Below are positions 45,847 to 55,343 of a DNA stretch of 64,000 bases, in pieces. A model generated the notes under the pieces. It had not been told where the DNA came from. It made no database searches and saw only the letters and a list, made by a program, of their open reading frames with translations. The stretch's first letter is position 1. Each line of letters starts with the position of its first letter. The position numbers and the translations under genes were made by a program. The DNA comes from Magnetospirillum sp. 15-1 (GTDB lineage Bacteria > Pseudomonadota > Alphaproteobacteria > Rhodospirillales > Magnetospirillaceae). Where the stretch lies: positions 1 to 64,000 of the forward strand of contig NZ_FXXN01000023.1 in NCBI RefSeq assembly GCF_900184795.1, written 5' to 3'.

Positions 45847-47193
45847 ATGATGTTCGAGAAGGTCCTCATCGCCAACCGGGGCGAGATCGCACTCAGGATC
45901 CATCGCGCCTGCCGCGAGATGGGCATCCGCACCGTGGCGGTGCATTCCACCGCCGACAACGACGCCATGCATGTGCGCCTCGCCGACGAGGCCGTCTGCA
46001 TCGGGCCGCCCGCCGCCCGCGATTCCTACCTGAACAAGGCGGCGATCCTGTCGGCGGCCTCCATCACCGGGGCCGACGCCATTCATCCCGGCTACGGCTT
46101 TTTGTCCGAGAACGCCGACTTCGCCCAGATGGTCGAGGAGCACGGCTTCGTGTTCATCGGTCCGACGCCCGACCACATCCGCATGATGGGCGACAAGATC
46201 ACCGCCAAGCAGGCCGTCAAGGACGCAGGCATTCCGGTGGTTCCCGGCTCGGACGGCTCGGTCGACACCGAGGAGACGGCCCTCGAAGTGGCGGCCGGCA
46301 TCGGCTATCCCGTGCTGATCAAGGCCACCGCCGGTGGCGGCGGCAAGGGCATGAAGGTGGCCCGCAACGCGGAAGAACTGGTCGAATCGTGGAAGCTGGC
46401 CCGCAACGAGGCCAAGGCCGCCTTCGGCAACGCCGACGTCTACATGGAGAAGTATCTCGGCCATCCCCGGCACATCGAGATGCAGATCCTGGCCGACAAT
46501 TACGGCGCCGTGGTGCATCTGGGCGAGCGCGACTGCTCGCTGCAGCGCAAGCACCAGAAGGTTCTCGAGGAGGCCCCCTCGCCGGCGCTGAACGCCGATC
46601 AGCGGGCCCGTATCGGCAAGATCGCCTGCGACGCCATCGCCAAGCTGGGCTATCGCAACGCCGGCACCATCGAATTCCTCTACGAGAACGGCGAGTTCTA
46701 CTTCATCGAGATGAACACCCGCCTGCAGGTGGAGCATCCCGTCACCGAGGCCATCACCGGCATCGATCTGGTCAGGGAGCAGATCCGCATCGCCGCCGGC
46801 GCGCCGCTGGGCTACACCCAGGCCGATGTGCGCTTTGCCGGCCACGCCCTGGAGTGCCGCGTCAATGCCGAGGACCCGGTGACCTTCGTCCCCTGCCCCG
46901 GACGCATCGAGGGCTACCATGCCCCCGGCGGTCTCGGCGTGCGGGTGGATTCGGGGCTCTATGCCGGCTATCGCATTCCGCCCCATTACGACTCGATGAT
47001 CGCCAAGCTGATCGTCTACGGCAACACCCGCAACGAGGCGCTGATGCGGCTAAAGCGGGCACTGGGCGAGTACGTGATCGAAGGCGTCAAGACCACCCTG
47101 CCGCTGCACAACCGGCTGGTCCAGGACGCCGATTTCGTCAATGGCGATTACGATATCCACTGGCTGGAGAAGTTCGTGGCGCAGCACTCCTGA
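45847..47193 (+). CDS. accC: Biotin carboxylase subunit of acetyl-CoA carboxylase
   Basis: The 448-residue ATP-grasp enzyme carboxylates biotin on AccB. Motifs: [66 protein letters not shown]. One base separates it from accB. The stop lies inside the 12-bp stem of a terminator. It is complete and normal. Confidence 0.97.
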   Translation: MMFEKVLIANRGEIALRIHRACREMGIRTVAVHSTADNDAMHVRLADEAVCIGPPAARDSYLNKAAILSAASITGADAIHPGYGFLSENADFAQMVEEHGFVFIGPTPDHIRMMGDKITAKQAVKDAGIPVVPGSDGSVDTEETALEVAAGIGYPVLIKATAGGGGKGMKVARNAEELVESWKLARNEAKAAFGNADVYMEKYLGHPRHIEMQILADNYGAVVHLGERDCSLQRKHQKVLEEAPSPALNADQRARIGKIACDAIAKLGYRNAGTIEFLYENGEFYFIEMNTRLQVEHPVTEAITGIDLVREQIRIAAGAPLGYTQADVRFAGHALECRVNAEDPVTFVPCPGRIEGYHAPGGLGVRVDSGLYAGYRIPPHYDSMIAKLIVYGNTRNEALMRLKRALGEYVIEGVKTTLPLHNRLVQDADFVNGDYDIHWLEKFVAQHS

Positions 47194-47211
47194 AGCTCAG
47201 GAGTGCTGTTT
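47182..47211 (+). terminator. Rho-independent terminator of aroQ-accBC
   Basis: CAGCACTCCTGA (47182-47193) and TCAGGAGTGCTG (47197-47208) form a perfect 12-bp stem with a 3-base AGC loop, followed by TTT. It overlaps the last codons and stop of accC. Confidence 0.85.
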
Positions 47212-47239
47212 CCCTGATCGGGGTCACGGCCCGCTCAGG

Positions 47240-47464
47240 TCACAGGCCGGGCCGGACCCATTCGTAGATCTCGTCGTGGCGGATGGCGCAATGGCATCCG
47301 GCGGCGCAGGAACCGTTGTCCACCTTCCTGACCCGGCCCTTGGCGATCCACTGCCCCAGCATCTGCCGGATGGTATCGGGCGAGGTATCGAAGTGGGTGG
47401 CGATCTCGCCCAGGCCGGCGCGATGACGCTCCATCAGATAGGCTTTCACCTCGACCAGGGTCAT
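47240..47464 (-). CDS. feoC: FeoC-like iron-sulfur winged-helix protein
   Basis: This 74-residue protein has a small helix-turn-helix domain (TLVEVKAYLMERHRAGLGEI) and a Cys cluster (GSCAAGCHC), as in FeoC, which regulates or stabilises FeoB. It follows feoB by 8 bases on the same strand. The ATG at 47464 was chosen; the longer frame enters feoB. Confidence 0.85.
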   Translation of the reverse strand: MTLVEVKAYLMERHRAGLGEIATHFDTSPDTIRQMLGQWIAKGRVRKVDNGSCAAGCHCAIRHDEIYEWVRPGL

Positions 47465-47472
47465 GGCGGCTC

Positions 47473-49803
47473 CTATTGGGCGGGAGAAACGGCGGCGAGA
47501 CGGCGGTCGCGGCCCCGCGCCACCAGCCACATCAAGCCCACCGCCGACAGGGGTGCCAGGACGCAGGCGGCCAGCCACACAGCCGAGCCGGCCGGGTGGC
47601 GCGCGAAGGTGGCGGCCTGATAGCAGGCCACCGAGGCGGAATAGCCCAGCAGCGACGTCCAGCCGACGGCAAAGGCCGTCCACCCCGCGCCCGCCTCCTG
47701 GCGGATGGCGCCCAGGGACGCCACGCAGGGGGTATAAAGCAGAATCAGCACCATGTAGGCCAGGGCTCCCGCCGCACCGTCGAAGCGGGCGACCATGGCG
47801 CCGAATACGCCGTCCTTGACCTTCAGTTCGGCGGCGGCCTCGGCCGAGGACCCGGTGAAGGACAGATCGATGCCCAAGGGATCGCCCAGCGATTCGGCCA
47901 GCTTGGAAAGCTTGACGGGCACGGTCGCCGCCGCCGCCATGAGCTTGTCGCCGATACCGCCCTTGGCCTCCTCCTCCGCGCGGGCGCCGCTATCCTCGGC
48001 TCCCACCTGGGTGTAGAGGGCGTTGAGGGTTCCCACCACCGCTTCCTTGGCGAAAACGCCGGTGAACAGCCCCACCGCCGCCGGCCAGTTGTCGTCGGAC
48101 AGGCCGATGGGGTGGAAGATCGGGGTGATGGCCCGGCTGACGGCGGCCAGCACCGAATCCCGGCTGTTCTCCTTGCCGAAGCTGAAATCGGTGCCCACGG
48201 CGTTGAGCACGCTCAGCACCGTCACCAGCGGCACGATGAATTGCCCGGCGCGGAAGATGAACTCGGACAGCCGCTGCCAGGCCTGCATCACCACGGTGCG
48301 GGCGGTGGGCAGGTGGTAGGGCGGCAGTTCCAGGACGAAGGGCGAGGCCTCGCCCCGGAGCAGAGTGCCCTTGAGGATCAGGCCGGTGCCCACCGCGAAG
48401 ACGATGCCCACCAGATAGAGGGAGAAGACGATGTTCTGGCCGCTCTCGGCGAAAAAGGCGGCGGCGAACAGGGCATAGACCGGCAGCCGGGCGCCGCACG
48501 ACATGAACGGCGCCATCATGATGGTCAGTACCCGGTCGCGGCGACTTTCCAGGGTACGGGTGGCCATGATGGCCGGCACGTTGCAGCCGAAGCCGACGAT
48601 CAGCGGCACGAAGGACTTGCCCGGCAGGCCGATGGCCCGCATGGCGCGGTCCATGACGAAGGCGGCGCGGGCCATGTAGCCCGAATCCTCCAGGAACGAC
48701 AGGAACAGGAACAGCGAACCGATAATGGGAATGAAGGTGGCCACCGTCTTGATGCCGCTGCCGATACCGCCCGACACCACCGCCACCAGCCATTCCGGGG
48801 CGCCGATCATCCCCAGGGCCACGGCGCTGCCGTCGATGACCAGGGCCTCGGTCGCCTGACCGAAGAAGTCGATGAAGGCGCCACCCACCTTGATGGTGAA
48901 CAGGAACATCAGATACATGGCGGCCAGGAACACCGGCACGCCGAGGAAGCGGTTGAGCACCACCTTGTCGATACGCCGGGTCAGGGCCAGCGACACCTTG
49001 CGCGACTGCTGCACGCAGGACCGCATCACCCCGCCGATGAAGGTGTAGCGCCCGTCGGCGATGATGATGTCGGCCTCTTCGCCGCAGCGGGTCTCGATCT
49101 CGGCGCGATGCGCCTCGATTTCGGCATCCAGCCGGCCTTCGGCCATGGCTTCGGCGAAGCTGTCGCCTTCGATCAGTTTCAGCGCCGCCCAGGCCGCGTC
49201 CACCTTGGCGCGGGCGGCCGCCTCGGCCAAGTGGGGCGCCAGCGCGCCGCGTGCCGCTGCCACCGCCTCGGCGTGGGGAGGCTGGACGGCAGGCACATGG
49301 CGAGCGCGGCAGGCATCGGCGATGGCCGCCTTCAGGCCGTCCAACCCGCGGCGCCGGCTGGCGATGACCGGCACCACCGGACAGTCCAGGGCGCGGGACA
49401 GGGCCTCGACGTCGATGTGGATGCCGCTCTTTTCCGCCAGATCCATCATGTTGACGGCCACCACCAGCGGAACCCGCATCTCCAGCAACTGGGCGGTCAG
49501 GTAGAGGTTACGCTCGAGATTGTAGGCGTCGACGATATTGACCACCACCTCCGGCTCGCCGGACAGGATGTAGTCGCGCGACACCCGCTCGTCCTCGGAC
49601 CCCTTGGAGATGCCGCCGATCATGTAGATGCCGGGCAGGTCGACCAGATCGTATTCCTGGCCGTCGCGGTGATAGGTGCCGACCTTCTTCTCGACGGTGA
49701 CGCCCGGCCAGTTGCCCACCTGCTGGGTGGAGCCGGTCAGGGCGTTGAACAGCGTCGTCTTGCCGCAATTGGGATTGCCGACGACGGCGACCACATGAGC
49801 CAT
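47473..49803 (-). CDS. feoB: Ferrous iron transporter FeoB
   Basis: The 776-residue inner-membrane protein imports Fe2+. The N-terminal G domain shows GNPNCGKTTLFNALTG (G1), DLPGIYMIGG (G3) and NMMD (G4); the membrane domain has two Gate motifs with GCNVPAIMATRTLESRRDR and FAKEAVVGTLNALYTQVG. It is preceded by feoA (2 bases) and followed by feoC. In magnetotactic bacteria Feo proteins supply iron for magnetite; this copy is not next to magnetosome genes. Confidence 0.97.
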   Translation of the reverse strand: MAHVVAVVGNPNCGKTTLFNALTGSTQQVGNWPGVTVEKKVGTYHRDGQEYDLVDLPGIYMIGGISKGSEDERVSRDYILSGEPEVVVNIVDAYNLERNLYLTAQLLEMRVPLVVAVNMMDLAEKSGIHIDVEALSRALDCPVVPVIASRRRGLDGLKAAIADACRARHVPAVQPPHAEAVAAARGALAPHLAEAAARAKVDAAWAALKLIEGDSFAEAMAEGRLDAEIEAHRAEIETRCGEEADIIIADGRYTFIGGVMRSCVQQSRKVSLALTRRIDKVVLNRFLGVPVFLAAMYLMFLFTIKVGGAFIDFFGQATEALVIDGSAVALGMIGAPEWLVAVVSGGIGSGIKTVATFIPIIGSLFLFLSFLEDSGYMARAAFVMDRAMRAIGLPGKSFVPLIVGFGCNVPAIMATRTLESRRDRVLTIMMAPFMSCGARLPVYALFAAAFFAESGQNIVFSLYLVGIVFAVGTGLILKGTLLRGEASPFVLELPPYHLPTARTVVMQAWQRLSEFIFRAGQFIVPLVTVLSVLNAVGTDFSFGKENSRDSVLAAVSRAITPIFHPIGLSDDNWPAAVGLFTGVFAKEAVVGTLNALYTQVGAEDSGARAEEEAKGGIGDKLMAAAATVPVKLSKLAESLGDPLGIDLSFTGSSAEAAAELKVKDGVFGAMVARFDGAAGALAYMVLILLYTPCVASLGAIRQEAGAGWTAFAVGWTSLLGYSASVACYQAATFARHPAGSAVWLAACVLAPLSAVGLMWLVARGRDRRLAAVSPAQ

Positions 49804-49805
49804 GA

Positions 49806-50039
49806 TCAGGCCCTGACCGCCTTCAGGATGGCGGCTTCGTGCTTACGCAGCGTCAGGGTGAAGTTACGCACGGTGATCTCCACCGGATCGCCCATGGGCG
49901 CCACGCGGGTCACCGAGAACACCGCGCCGGGGGTCAGCCCCATGGCGAGCAGCCGCTGGCGGTAGTCCCGCTCGCCCTTGGTGAAGCCGACCACACGGGC
50001 CGAGTCACCGGGCTTCATGTCTTGCAGCGAAACGTCCAT
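49806..50039 (-). CDS. feoA: FeoA SH3-like protein
   Basis: The 77-residue SH3-like protein has LQDMKPGDSARVVGFTKGER, LLAMGLTPGAVFSVTRVAPM and DPVEITVRNFTLTLRK, typical of FeoA. It regulates FeoB. The ATG at 50039 follows GAGGCAAAGG. An in-frame ATG at 50084 would add MKMRCGCICCREAKA, a Cys-rich extension with a poor ribosome site. Confidence 0.92.
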   Translation of the reverse strand: MDVSLQDMKPGDSARVVGFTKGERDYRQRLLAMGLTPGAVFSVTRVAPMGDPVEITVRNFTLTLRKHEAAILKAVRA

Positions 50040-50076
50040 GGCCTTTGCCTCGCGACAGCAGATGCAACCGCATCGC

Positions 50077-50116
50077 ATCTTCATTCTCAGGCATAGACCA
50101 TTAGAAAAATATGGTC
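50077..50116 (-). promoter_or_regulatory. Possible control region of feoABC
   Basis: The 95-base gap upstream of feoA holds an inverted repeat (GACCAT 50096-50101, ATGGTC 50111-50116) and, on the minus strand, GAGAATGAAGAT (50077-50088), which matches 9 of 12 positions of the Fur hexamer pair GATAATGATAAT. Iron control would be expected, but the match is weak. Confidence 0.3.
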
Positions 50117-50134
50117 AAGGAAAGAGAGCGCATA

Positions 50135-50830
50135 TCACCCCCGCCGGCGGGCCAATACCGAGCGCCGGTGCCGGGCGTGACCGACATTCGCGGCCAGGGG
50201 AGTCATGTCGAACCCCGCCGCATCCAGGCAGGCCCCGATTTCCTCGACGCCGTAGGAGGACAGTCCGAGGGTCTTGCGCCGCTGGTGATAGTTGGAATTG
50301 AGGGTACGCAGCAGCCCCCTCGCCGCCTCGAGCAGAAAAGCCTCGCGCCAGGCGAAGCGCAGCAGGGCGGCGACATCGCCGACGACACTGTTGGCCGGGC
50401 TGAGGATGTCGCCGATGATCAGCTTGCCACCCGGCTTGAGCACCCGGTGCAATTGCCCCAGCAAGGCCGGCAGTCCTTCGCGCGGGATATACTGGATCAC
50501 CGAGATGAGCAGCGCCACGTCGCACACCCCGTCCAGCACCGACAGATCGTCGGGCACCATGATGCCGTCCAGGTGGGAGTAGCGCTGGCGCAGCCTGGGC
50601 CGCCGGCCGCCGGCCGCGTCATAGAGGAAGACCCGCCCGCCCCTGGCGACGATGTCGGGCGCCATCAGCGCCTCGCCGCAACCGAAATCCAGCAGGGTGA
50701 AGGGAGCGGCGGGAAGCAGCGGCTCGATTCCCGCAAACAATTCCCTGTAATGGGCTTCAAGGTGGCGTGCTCCGGTATAAACCGAGACATCGCCATCCCA
50801 GTAATCGATCCAGCCTGCCTTGTTGCTCAT
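50135..50830 (-). CDS. SAM-dependent methyltransferase
   Basis: The 231-residue protein has the class I methyltransferase fold: LLDFGCGEALMAPDIVARGG (SAM-binding motif I), DVALLISVIQYIPREGLPAL and LHRVLKPGGKLIIGDI. The substrate is unknown. It lies upstream of feoABC on the same strand but is separated by 95 bases. It diverges from nagB. Confidence 0.85.
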   Translation of the reverse strand: MSNKAGWIDYWDGDVSVYTGARHLEAHYRELFAGIEPLLPAAPFTLLDFGCGEALMAPDIVARGGRVFLYDAAGGRRPRLRQRYSHLDGIMVPDDLSVLDGVCDVALLISVIQYIPREGLPALLGQLHRVLKPGGKLIIGDILSPANSVVGDVAALLRFAWREAFLLEAARGLLRTLNSNYHQRRKTLGLSSYGVEEIGACLDAAGFDMTPLAANVGHARHRRSVLARRRG

Positions 50831-50964
50831 ACAAGCCCCCAACTCGGGTACGATCTTGGCGGCAAAGGCCGCTCCCGTGCAAGGGGAAGCTCGCGATAAC
50901 AGATGCATTTCCCGTCAGGCCTCGTACACTGGTGACAATGAAGGAGTGATCGGGAGACGAGCCG

Positions 50965-51750
50965 GTGCGGGTATTGATCGAACCCGATGCGCAATCCGTC
51001 GCGACACGGGCGGCATCACTGGTGGAAAGCCTGGTCCGCGCCCGACCCGATTGCGTCATGGGTCTGGCGGCGGGGGCGACACCCCTCGCCATGTACGCCG
51101 AGCTGACCGACCAGCGGCGGTCCCTGGACTTCTCGCGCACCACCATCTTCGGCCTGGACGAGTATCTGGGCCTCGGCGCCGAACACCCCGCCAGTTGCGC
51201 CCGGACGCTGCGCGCCCATTTCATCGACAGGGCCGGGATACCGCCGTCGCGGATTCATCTGCTGGACGGTACGGCCCAGGGCGACCTGTCCGCCTATTGC
51301 GCCGCCTACGAGGACCGCATCACAGCGGTGGGCGGGCTGGATCTGCAGATTCTCGGCCTGGGGGTCAACGGCCATATCGGCTTCAACGAGCCCGGCTGCG
51401 GTCTGGCCGGCCGGACCCGGCTGGTGGGGCTGCGCCGCAGCACGCGCCGGACCAACGCGCCCATCTTCGCGCCCGCCGAGGTGCCCGACGCGGCGCTGAC
51501 CACCGGAATCGGCACCATCCTGGGCGCCCGGCGCATCATCTTGCTGGCCACCGGACCGGCCAAGGCCGACGCCGTGGTCAAGATGATCGAGGGGCCGGTC
51601 TCGGCCCTGGTCCCCGCCTCCGCCCTGCAACTCCACCCCGATGCGGTGGTGGTGCTGGACGAGGCGGCGGCGGCCGGACTGGCATTGGCCGAGGATTACC
51701 GGGACGAGGCGGAAATCCTGCTGGATCGGGGCGGCATCACCGCCCTCTAG
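50965..51750 (+). CDS. nagB: Glucosamine-6-phosphate deaminase
   Basis: The 261-residue enzyme converts glucosamine 6-phosphate to fructose 6-phosphate and ammonia. Motifs: GLAAGATPLAMYAELT, GLDEYLGLGAEHPASC, GLGVNGHIGFNEPG. The start is GTG at 50965 with GGGAGACGAG nearby. It is followed after 33 bases by a GH4 glycosidase gene, suggesting use of amino sugars. Confidence 0.93.
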   Translation: MRVLIEPDAQSVATRAASLVESLVRARPDCVMGLAAGATPLAMYAELTDQRRSLDFSRTTIFGLDEYLGLGAEHPASCARTLRAHFIDRAGIPPSRIHLLDGTAQGDLSAYCAAYEDRITAVGGLDLQILGLGVNGHIGFNEPGCGLAGRTRLVGLRRSTRRTNAPIFAPAEVPDAALTTGIGTILGARRIILLATGPAKADAVVKMIEGPVSALVPASALQLHPDAVVVLDEAAAAGLALAEDYRDEAEILLDRGGITAL

Positions 51751-51783
51751 AAGACTCAAAGAAGGACCTGGGAGGGTCAAGCC

Positions 51784-53061
51784 ATGAAAAACATCACCAA
51801 GATCGCCTTTCTCGGCGCCGGCAGCATGTCGTTCGGCCTTTCCACCTTCCGCGACATGTTCTCGTCGGACACCCTGGCCGGTTCCACCCTGGTCCTGGTC
51901 GACCACAATCCGGAAGCCCTGGCCCGCATGAAGGCCCTGGCCGAGCGCATGAACGCCGACGGCAAGGCCGGCATGATCATCGAAAGCACCACCGACCGCC
52001 GCGCCGCCTTCGACGGGGCGAGCGTGGTGATCAACTCGGTGGCCATCGACCGCATGCGGCTGTGGAAGCACGACTTCGAAATCCCCAAGAAGTACGGCAT
52101 CCGCCAGACCCTGGGCGAGAACGGCGGACCGGGCGGACTGTTCTTCACCATGCGCACCCTGCCGCTGATCTTCGACATCACGCGAGACATGGAGGAGATG
52201 TGCCCCAACGCCCTGTTCCTCAACTTCTCCAACCCGGAAAGCCGCATCGTCCTGGCGCTGGGCAAGTACAGCCCCATCAAATCCATGGGACTGTGCCACG
52301 GCATTTTCATGGCCAGGGGCGCGCTGTGCCACATCACCGGCCAGTCCTGGCATGACACCGAGTGTTGGGGGATCGGCCTCAATCATTTCCAATGGATGCT
52401 GCAGTTCCGCAACCGCTGGACCGGCCAGGACCTCTATCCCCTGCTGCGCGAGAAGGAGCCCACCTTCGACCCCGGCTTCCAGCCGTTCAGCCGCAAGATG
52501 TTCAACATTTACGGCCTGTGGCCCAGTTGCAGCGACGACCATATGGGCGAGTATCTGGCCTTCGGCTGGGAAGGCGGCGAGCACGGCCACGATTACGACG
52601 GCGACGCGCGCGAGCGGGTCCAGCTTCAGCAGGATATCGAGGGCGTCCTGGCCGGCGGCCCGCTGCCCGACGAGTGGAAGCACTCGGTGGGCGAGCGCAC
52701 CAACGTGGTGGTGGACGGCATCATCAACAACCGCCACCACTACCTGGAATCGGCGGTGCTGATGAACAACGGCACCATCCCCAACCTGCCGCCCGACCTG
52801 GCGGTGGAGGTCCCGGCCATCGTCGATGCGGCCGGCGTGCATCCGGTCTCCCTGGGACCGCTGCCCGAACCGGTGCAGAAGCTGGCCCTGGTCCAGGCCG
52901 GCGTGCAGCAATTGTCGGTGGAGGCCGCCGTTCACGCCTCCAAGGAACTGGCGCTGCAGGCCCTGCTGGCCGATCCGGTGGTCAATTCCTCGGACGCCGC
53001 CGTCAAGCTGCTGGACGAATTGTGGGAGATCAACCGGCCCTATATCCGCAAATGCGTGTGA
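51784..53061 (+). CDS. Family 4 glycoside hydrolase (NAD-dependent)
   Basis: The 425-residue enzyme has the N-terminal NAD fold ([20 protein letters not shown]), [24 protein letters not shown], the metal-binding CHG and HF segments ([16 protein letters not shown]) and the end [13 protein letters not shown]4 enzymes use NAD and Mn to cleave alpha- or beta-glycosides, often 6-phosphorylated. The exact substrate is open. GGAGG precedes the ATG. Its stop abuts the stop of the convergent kinase gene. Confidence 0.92.
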   Translation: MKNITKIAFLGAGSMSFGLSTFRDMFSSDTLAGSTLVLVDHNPEALARMKALAERMNADGKAGMIIESTTDRRAAFDGASVVINSVAIDRMRLWKHDFEIPKKYGIRQTLGENGGPGGLFFTMRTLPLIFDITRDMEEMCPNALFLNFSNPESRIVLALGKYSPIKSMGLCHGIFMARGALCHITGQSWHDTECWGIGLNHFQWMLQFRNRWTGQDLYPLLREKEPTFDPGFQPFSRKMFNIYGLWPSCSDDHMGEYLAFGWEGGEHGHDYDGDARERVQLQQDIEGVLAGGPLPDEWKHSVGERTNVVVDGIINNRHHYLESAVLMNNGTIPNLPPDLAVEVPAIVDAAGVHPVSLGPLPEPVQKLALVQAGVQQLSVEAAVHASKELALQALLADPVVNSSDAAVKLLDELWEINRPYIRKCV

Positions 53062-55152
53062 TCACGCCTTCGGCAGACTGACCAGGAAGGTGGAGCCCCG
53101 CTCCACCTCCGACTCGGCCCAGATGCGGCCGCCATGATGCTCGGCGATCTTGCGGCACACCGCGAGGCCGATACCGGTCCCCTCGTACTTGTCGCGGCTG
53201 ACCATGCGCTGGAAGATGCCGAACACCTTGTCCAGGCAGTCGGCATCGATGCCGATGCCGTTGTCCTGGACCGAGATGATCCAGTCCGCCCCGGCATCGC
53301 GGCACGATACGTCCACCACCGGAATCCGGCCCTCCTGGCAATATTTCAGGGCGTTGCCGATCAGGTTCTGGAACAGGCGGGTCAGTTCGGAACGATCGCC
53401 CTCTACCGTGGGCAGGTTCTCGGCCACATTGACCACCGCCCCGGAATCCCGGATGGCGACGCGGAGATTCTGCAGCCCGTCGGCCAGCGCCATGTTGAGG
53501 TCGACGCTCTCCATGGCCGATTGCTTGCCGATGCGCGAGAATTCCAGCAGATCGACGATCATGCGGTCCAGCCGCTTGGCACCGCTGGTGGCAAAGGCGA
53601 AGTATTCCGAGGCCTCCTCGTCGAAGACGGCCCCCAGCTTCTTGCGCAGCAGGCCGAGATACGAGGTGATCATGCGCAGCGGCTGGCGCAGATCATGGGA
53701 GGCCACATAGGCGAAGTGCTCCAGTTCCTCGTTGGATTCCTTCAACTCGGCCACCAGTTCGGCCACCCTTCCCTCGATGCGCTTGCGCTCGCTGATGTCC
53801 TCCTGCATGCCGACGAAGCCGCATAGCCCGCTGCCCTCGTCCATGACCGGCGAGATGACGATGGAGGCCCAATAGGGGCTGCCGTCCTTGCGCCGGTTGA
53901 GCATCTCGCCGCGCCATTCGTGCCCGCCCCGGATGGTGCGCCACAAATCGGTGAAGACCTCGGGGGGAGTTTCGGCCGATTTGAGAATGCGCGGCGTGCG
54001 GCCGATCACCTCCTCGGGCGAAAAGCCGGTGAAGCGGCAGAAGCTGGGATTGGCATAATCGATCACTCCGTCCGGATCGGTGGTGATGATCATGTGGGGG
54101 TTCTGATCGACGGTCTGGGACAGGCGCCGCATGCGGGCCTCCCGCTCCAGGCTGCCCAGATGCCTGAGCGAAAAGAGGAACAGCATCCCTCCCATCCCCA
54201 GGGCGGCCAGCCCCAACCCGGCGAACCACGACATGGTGCGGGACCACGCGGCCAGCGCCCCCTCGCGGCTGACCGTCGCCACCGCCAGGATGGGATAACG
54301 CCGTCCCAGATTATAGCCGACGACGCGGGGCTTACCGTCGAAGGGGCTGACCTGCTGGTCGTATCCGGATCGCTTCTCGATCATGGCCGCCACGCCGGGA
54401 AAGGCGGCGGGCGCCGCCGTGGCGAAGGCCTCGGTGAAGGGATGGCGGTAGAGCGGAGCCCCGTCCATACGGTGAATGGCGATGGTTCCGTCGGCGGGCA
54501 GGCCCAGCCGGTCGAACAGGTCCTCGAACCGCCCGATGCGCAGCGAGATGCCGATCACTCCCTGGAACGAACCGTCCTCGCCGCTGATGCGCTGGGTCAG
54601 GAAGAACACCCACAGCCCGGTGATCTTGGACTGCGAGACCTCGCTGATGAACAGTTCCTCGCCGGGATTGTCGCGGTGGAAGACGAAATAGGGGCGCATG
54701 GAGGCGTCGGCCTGCCGGGTCGGATTGCCGACCGAACTGGCCGAGGCGATCCCGTCGGCATTCACGAAGAACAAGGCGTGCAGCGGCTTGTCGGCCGGAT
54801 CGTCGCTGAACAGGTTGAGATGCGCCATGAACATCTCGTACCAGGCGGTTTCGCTGAAGGCGCTCACCCCGCCGCGTGCCCGGATCTCCCGCTGCAACGA
54901 GGTCAGGATGGCGGCCTCGGACCGGATGGTGGCCTCCACCTGCTCTGACAAGGCCAGGGCAAGGGTGCGCATGGAGCGCCCCGTCTCCTCAATGGTGGAC
55001 CGCGGCCCCAGCCAGACCATCACCAGATAGGCGGCAATCAGGAACAGATTGGCGGAAACAAATCCGGCGACCAGCCAACGACGCAGGCGTCGAAACCCGA
55101 AAGCCTCCGCATCCTCCGACCGGGTCCTGGCGGTCGGCTGGGCCAAACCCAT
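53062..55152 (-). CDS. Cache-PAS sensor histidine kinase
   Basis: The 696-residue membrane kinase has an N-terminal helix (WLVAGFVSANLFLIAAYLVM), a periplasmic dCache-like domain (about 70-300), a second helix (FAGLGLAALGMGGMLFLFSL), a PAS domain (NPHMIITTDPDGVIDYANPS) with PAC, and a kinase core: phospho-His in ASHDLRQPLRMI, N-box NLIGNALKY, DNGIGIDAD and GTGIGLAV. The start at 55152 (MGLAQ) has GGAGCG ahead. It ends exactly where the GH4 gene ends. No response regulator is adjacent. Confidence 0.92.
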   Translation of the reverse strand: MGLAQPTARTRSEDAEAFGFRRLRRWLVAGFVSANLFLIAAYLVMVWLGPRSTIEETGRSMRTLALALSEQVEATIRSEAAILTSLQREIRARGGVSAFSETAWYEMFMAHLNLFSDDPADKPLHALFFVNADGIASASSVGNPTRQADASMRPYFVFHRDNPGEELFISEVSQSKITGLWVFFLTQRISGEDGSFQGVIGISLRIGRFEDLFDRLGLPADGTIAIHRMDGAPLYRHPFTEAFATAAPAAFPGVAAMIEKRSGYDQQVSPFDGKPRVVGYNLGRRYPILAVATVSREGALAAWSRTMSWFAGLGLAALGMGGMLFLFSLRHLGSLEREARMRRLSQTVDQNPHMIITTDPDGVIDYANPSFCRFTGFSPEEVIGRTPRILKSAETPPEVFTDLWRTIRGGHEWRGEMLNRRKDGSPYWASIVISPVMDEGSGLCGFVGMQEDISERKRIEGRVAELVAELKESNEELEHFAYVASHDLRQPLRMITSYLGLLRKKLGAVFDEEASEYFAFATSGAKRLDRMIVDLLEFSRIGKQSAMESVDLNMALADGLQNLRVAIRDSGAVVNVAENLPTVEGDRSELTRLFQNLIGNALKYCQEGRIPVVDVSCRDAGADWIISVQDNGIGIDADCLDKVFGIFQRMVSRDKYEGTGIGLAVCRKIAEHHGGRIWAESEVERGSTFLVSLPKA

Positions 55153-55343
55153 GTTTCGCTCCATAACATTCGACCCGATGGTTTTACAGTATTGGCGGCA
55201 TCGGGAAATCACCCCTTCTAGCCCATACGCCAAAAGGCATATAAACCTTGAGCGTCACGCCCCTCTCTTGAGAATTAGCGAATGATCGCGAGCGAAATTA
55301 TTGCTAAACCCCTGCCTGGCCAGAGTGATATCCGAGAGGGACC

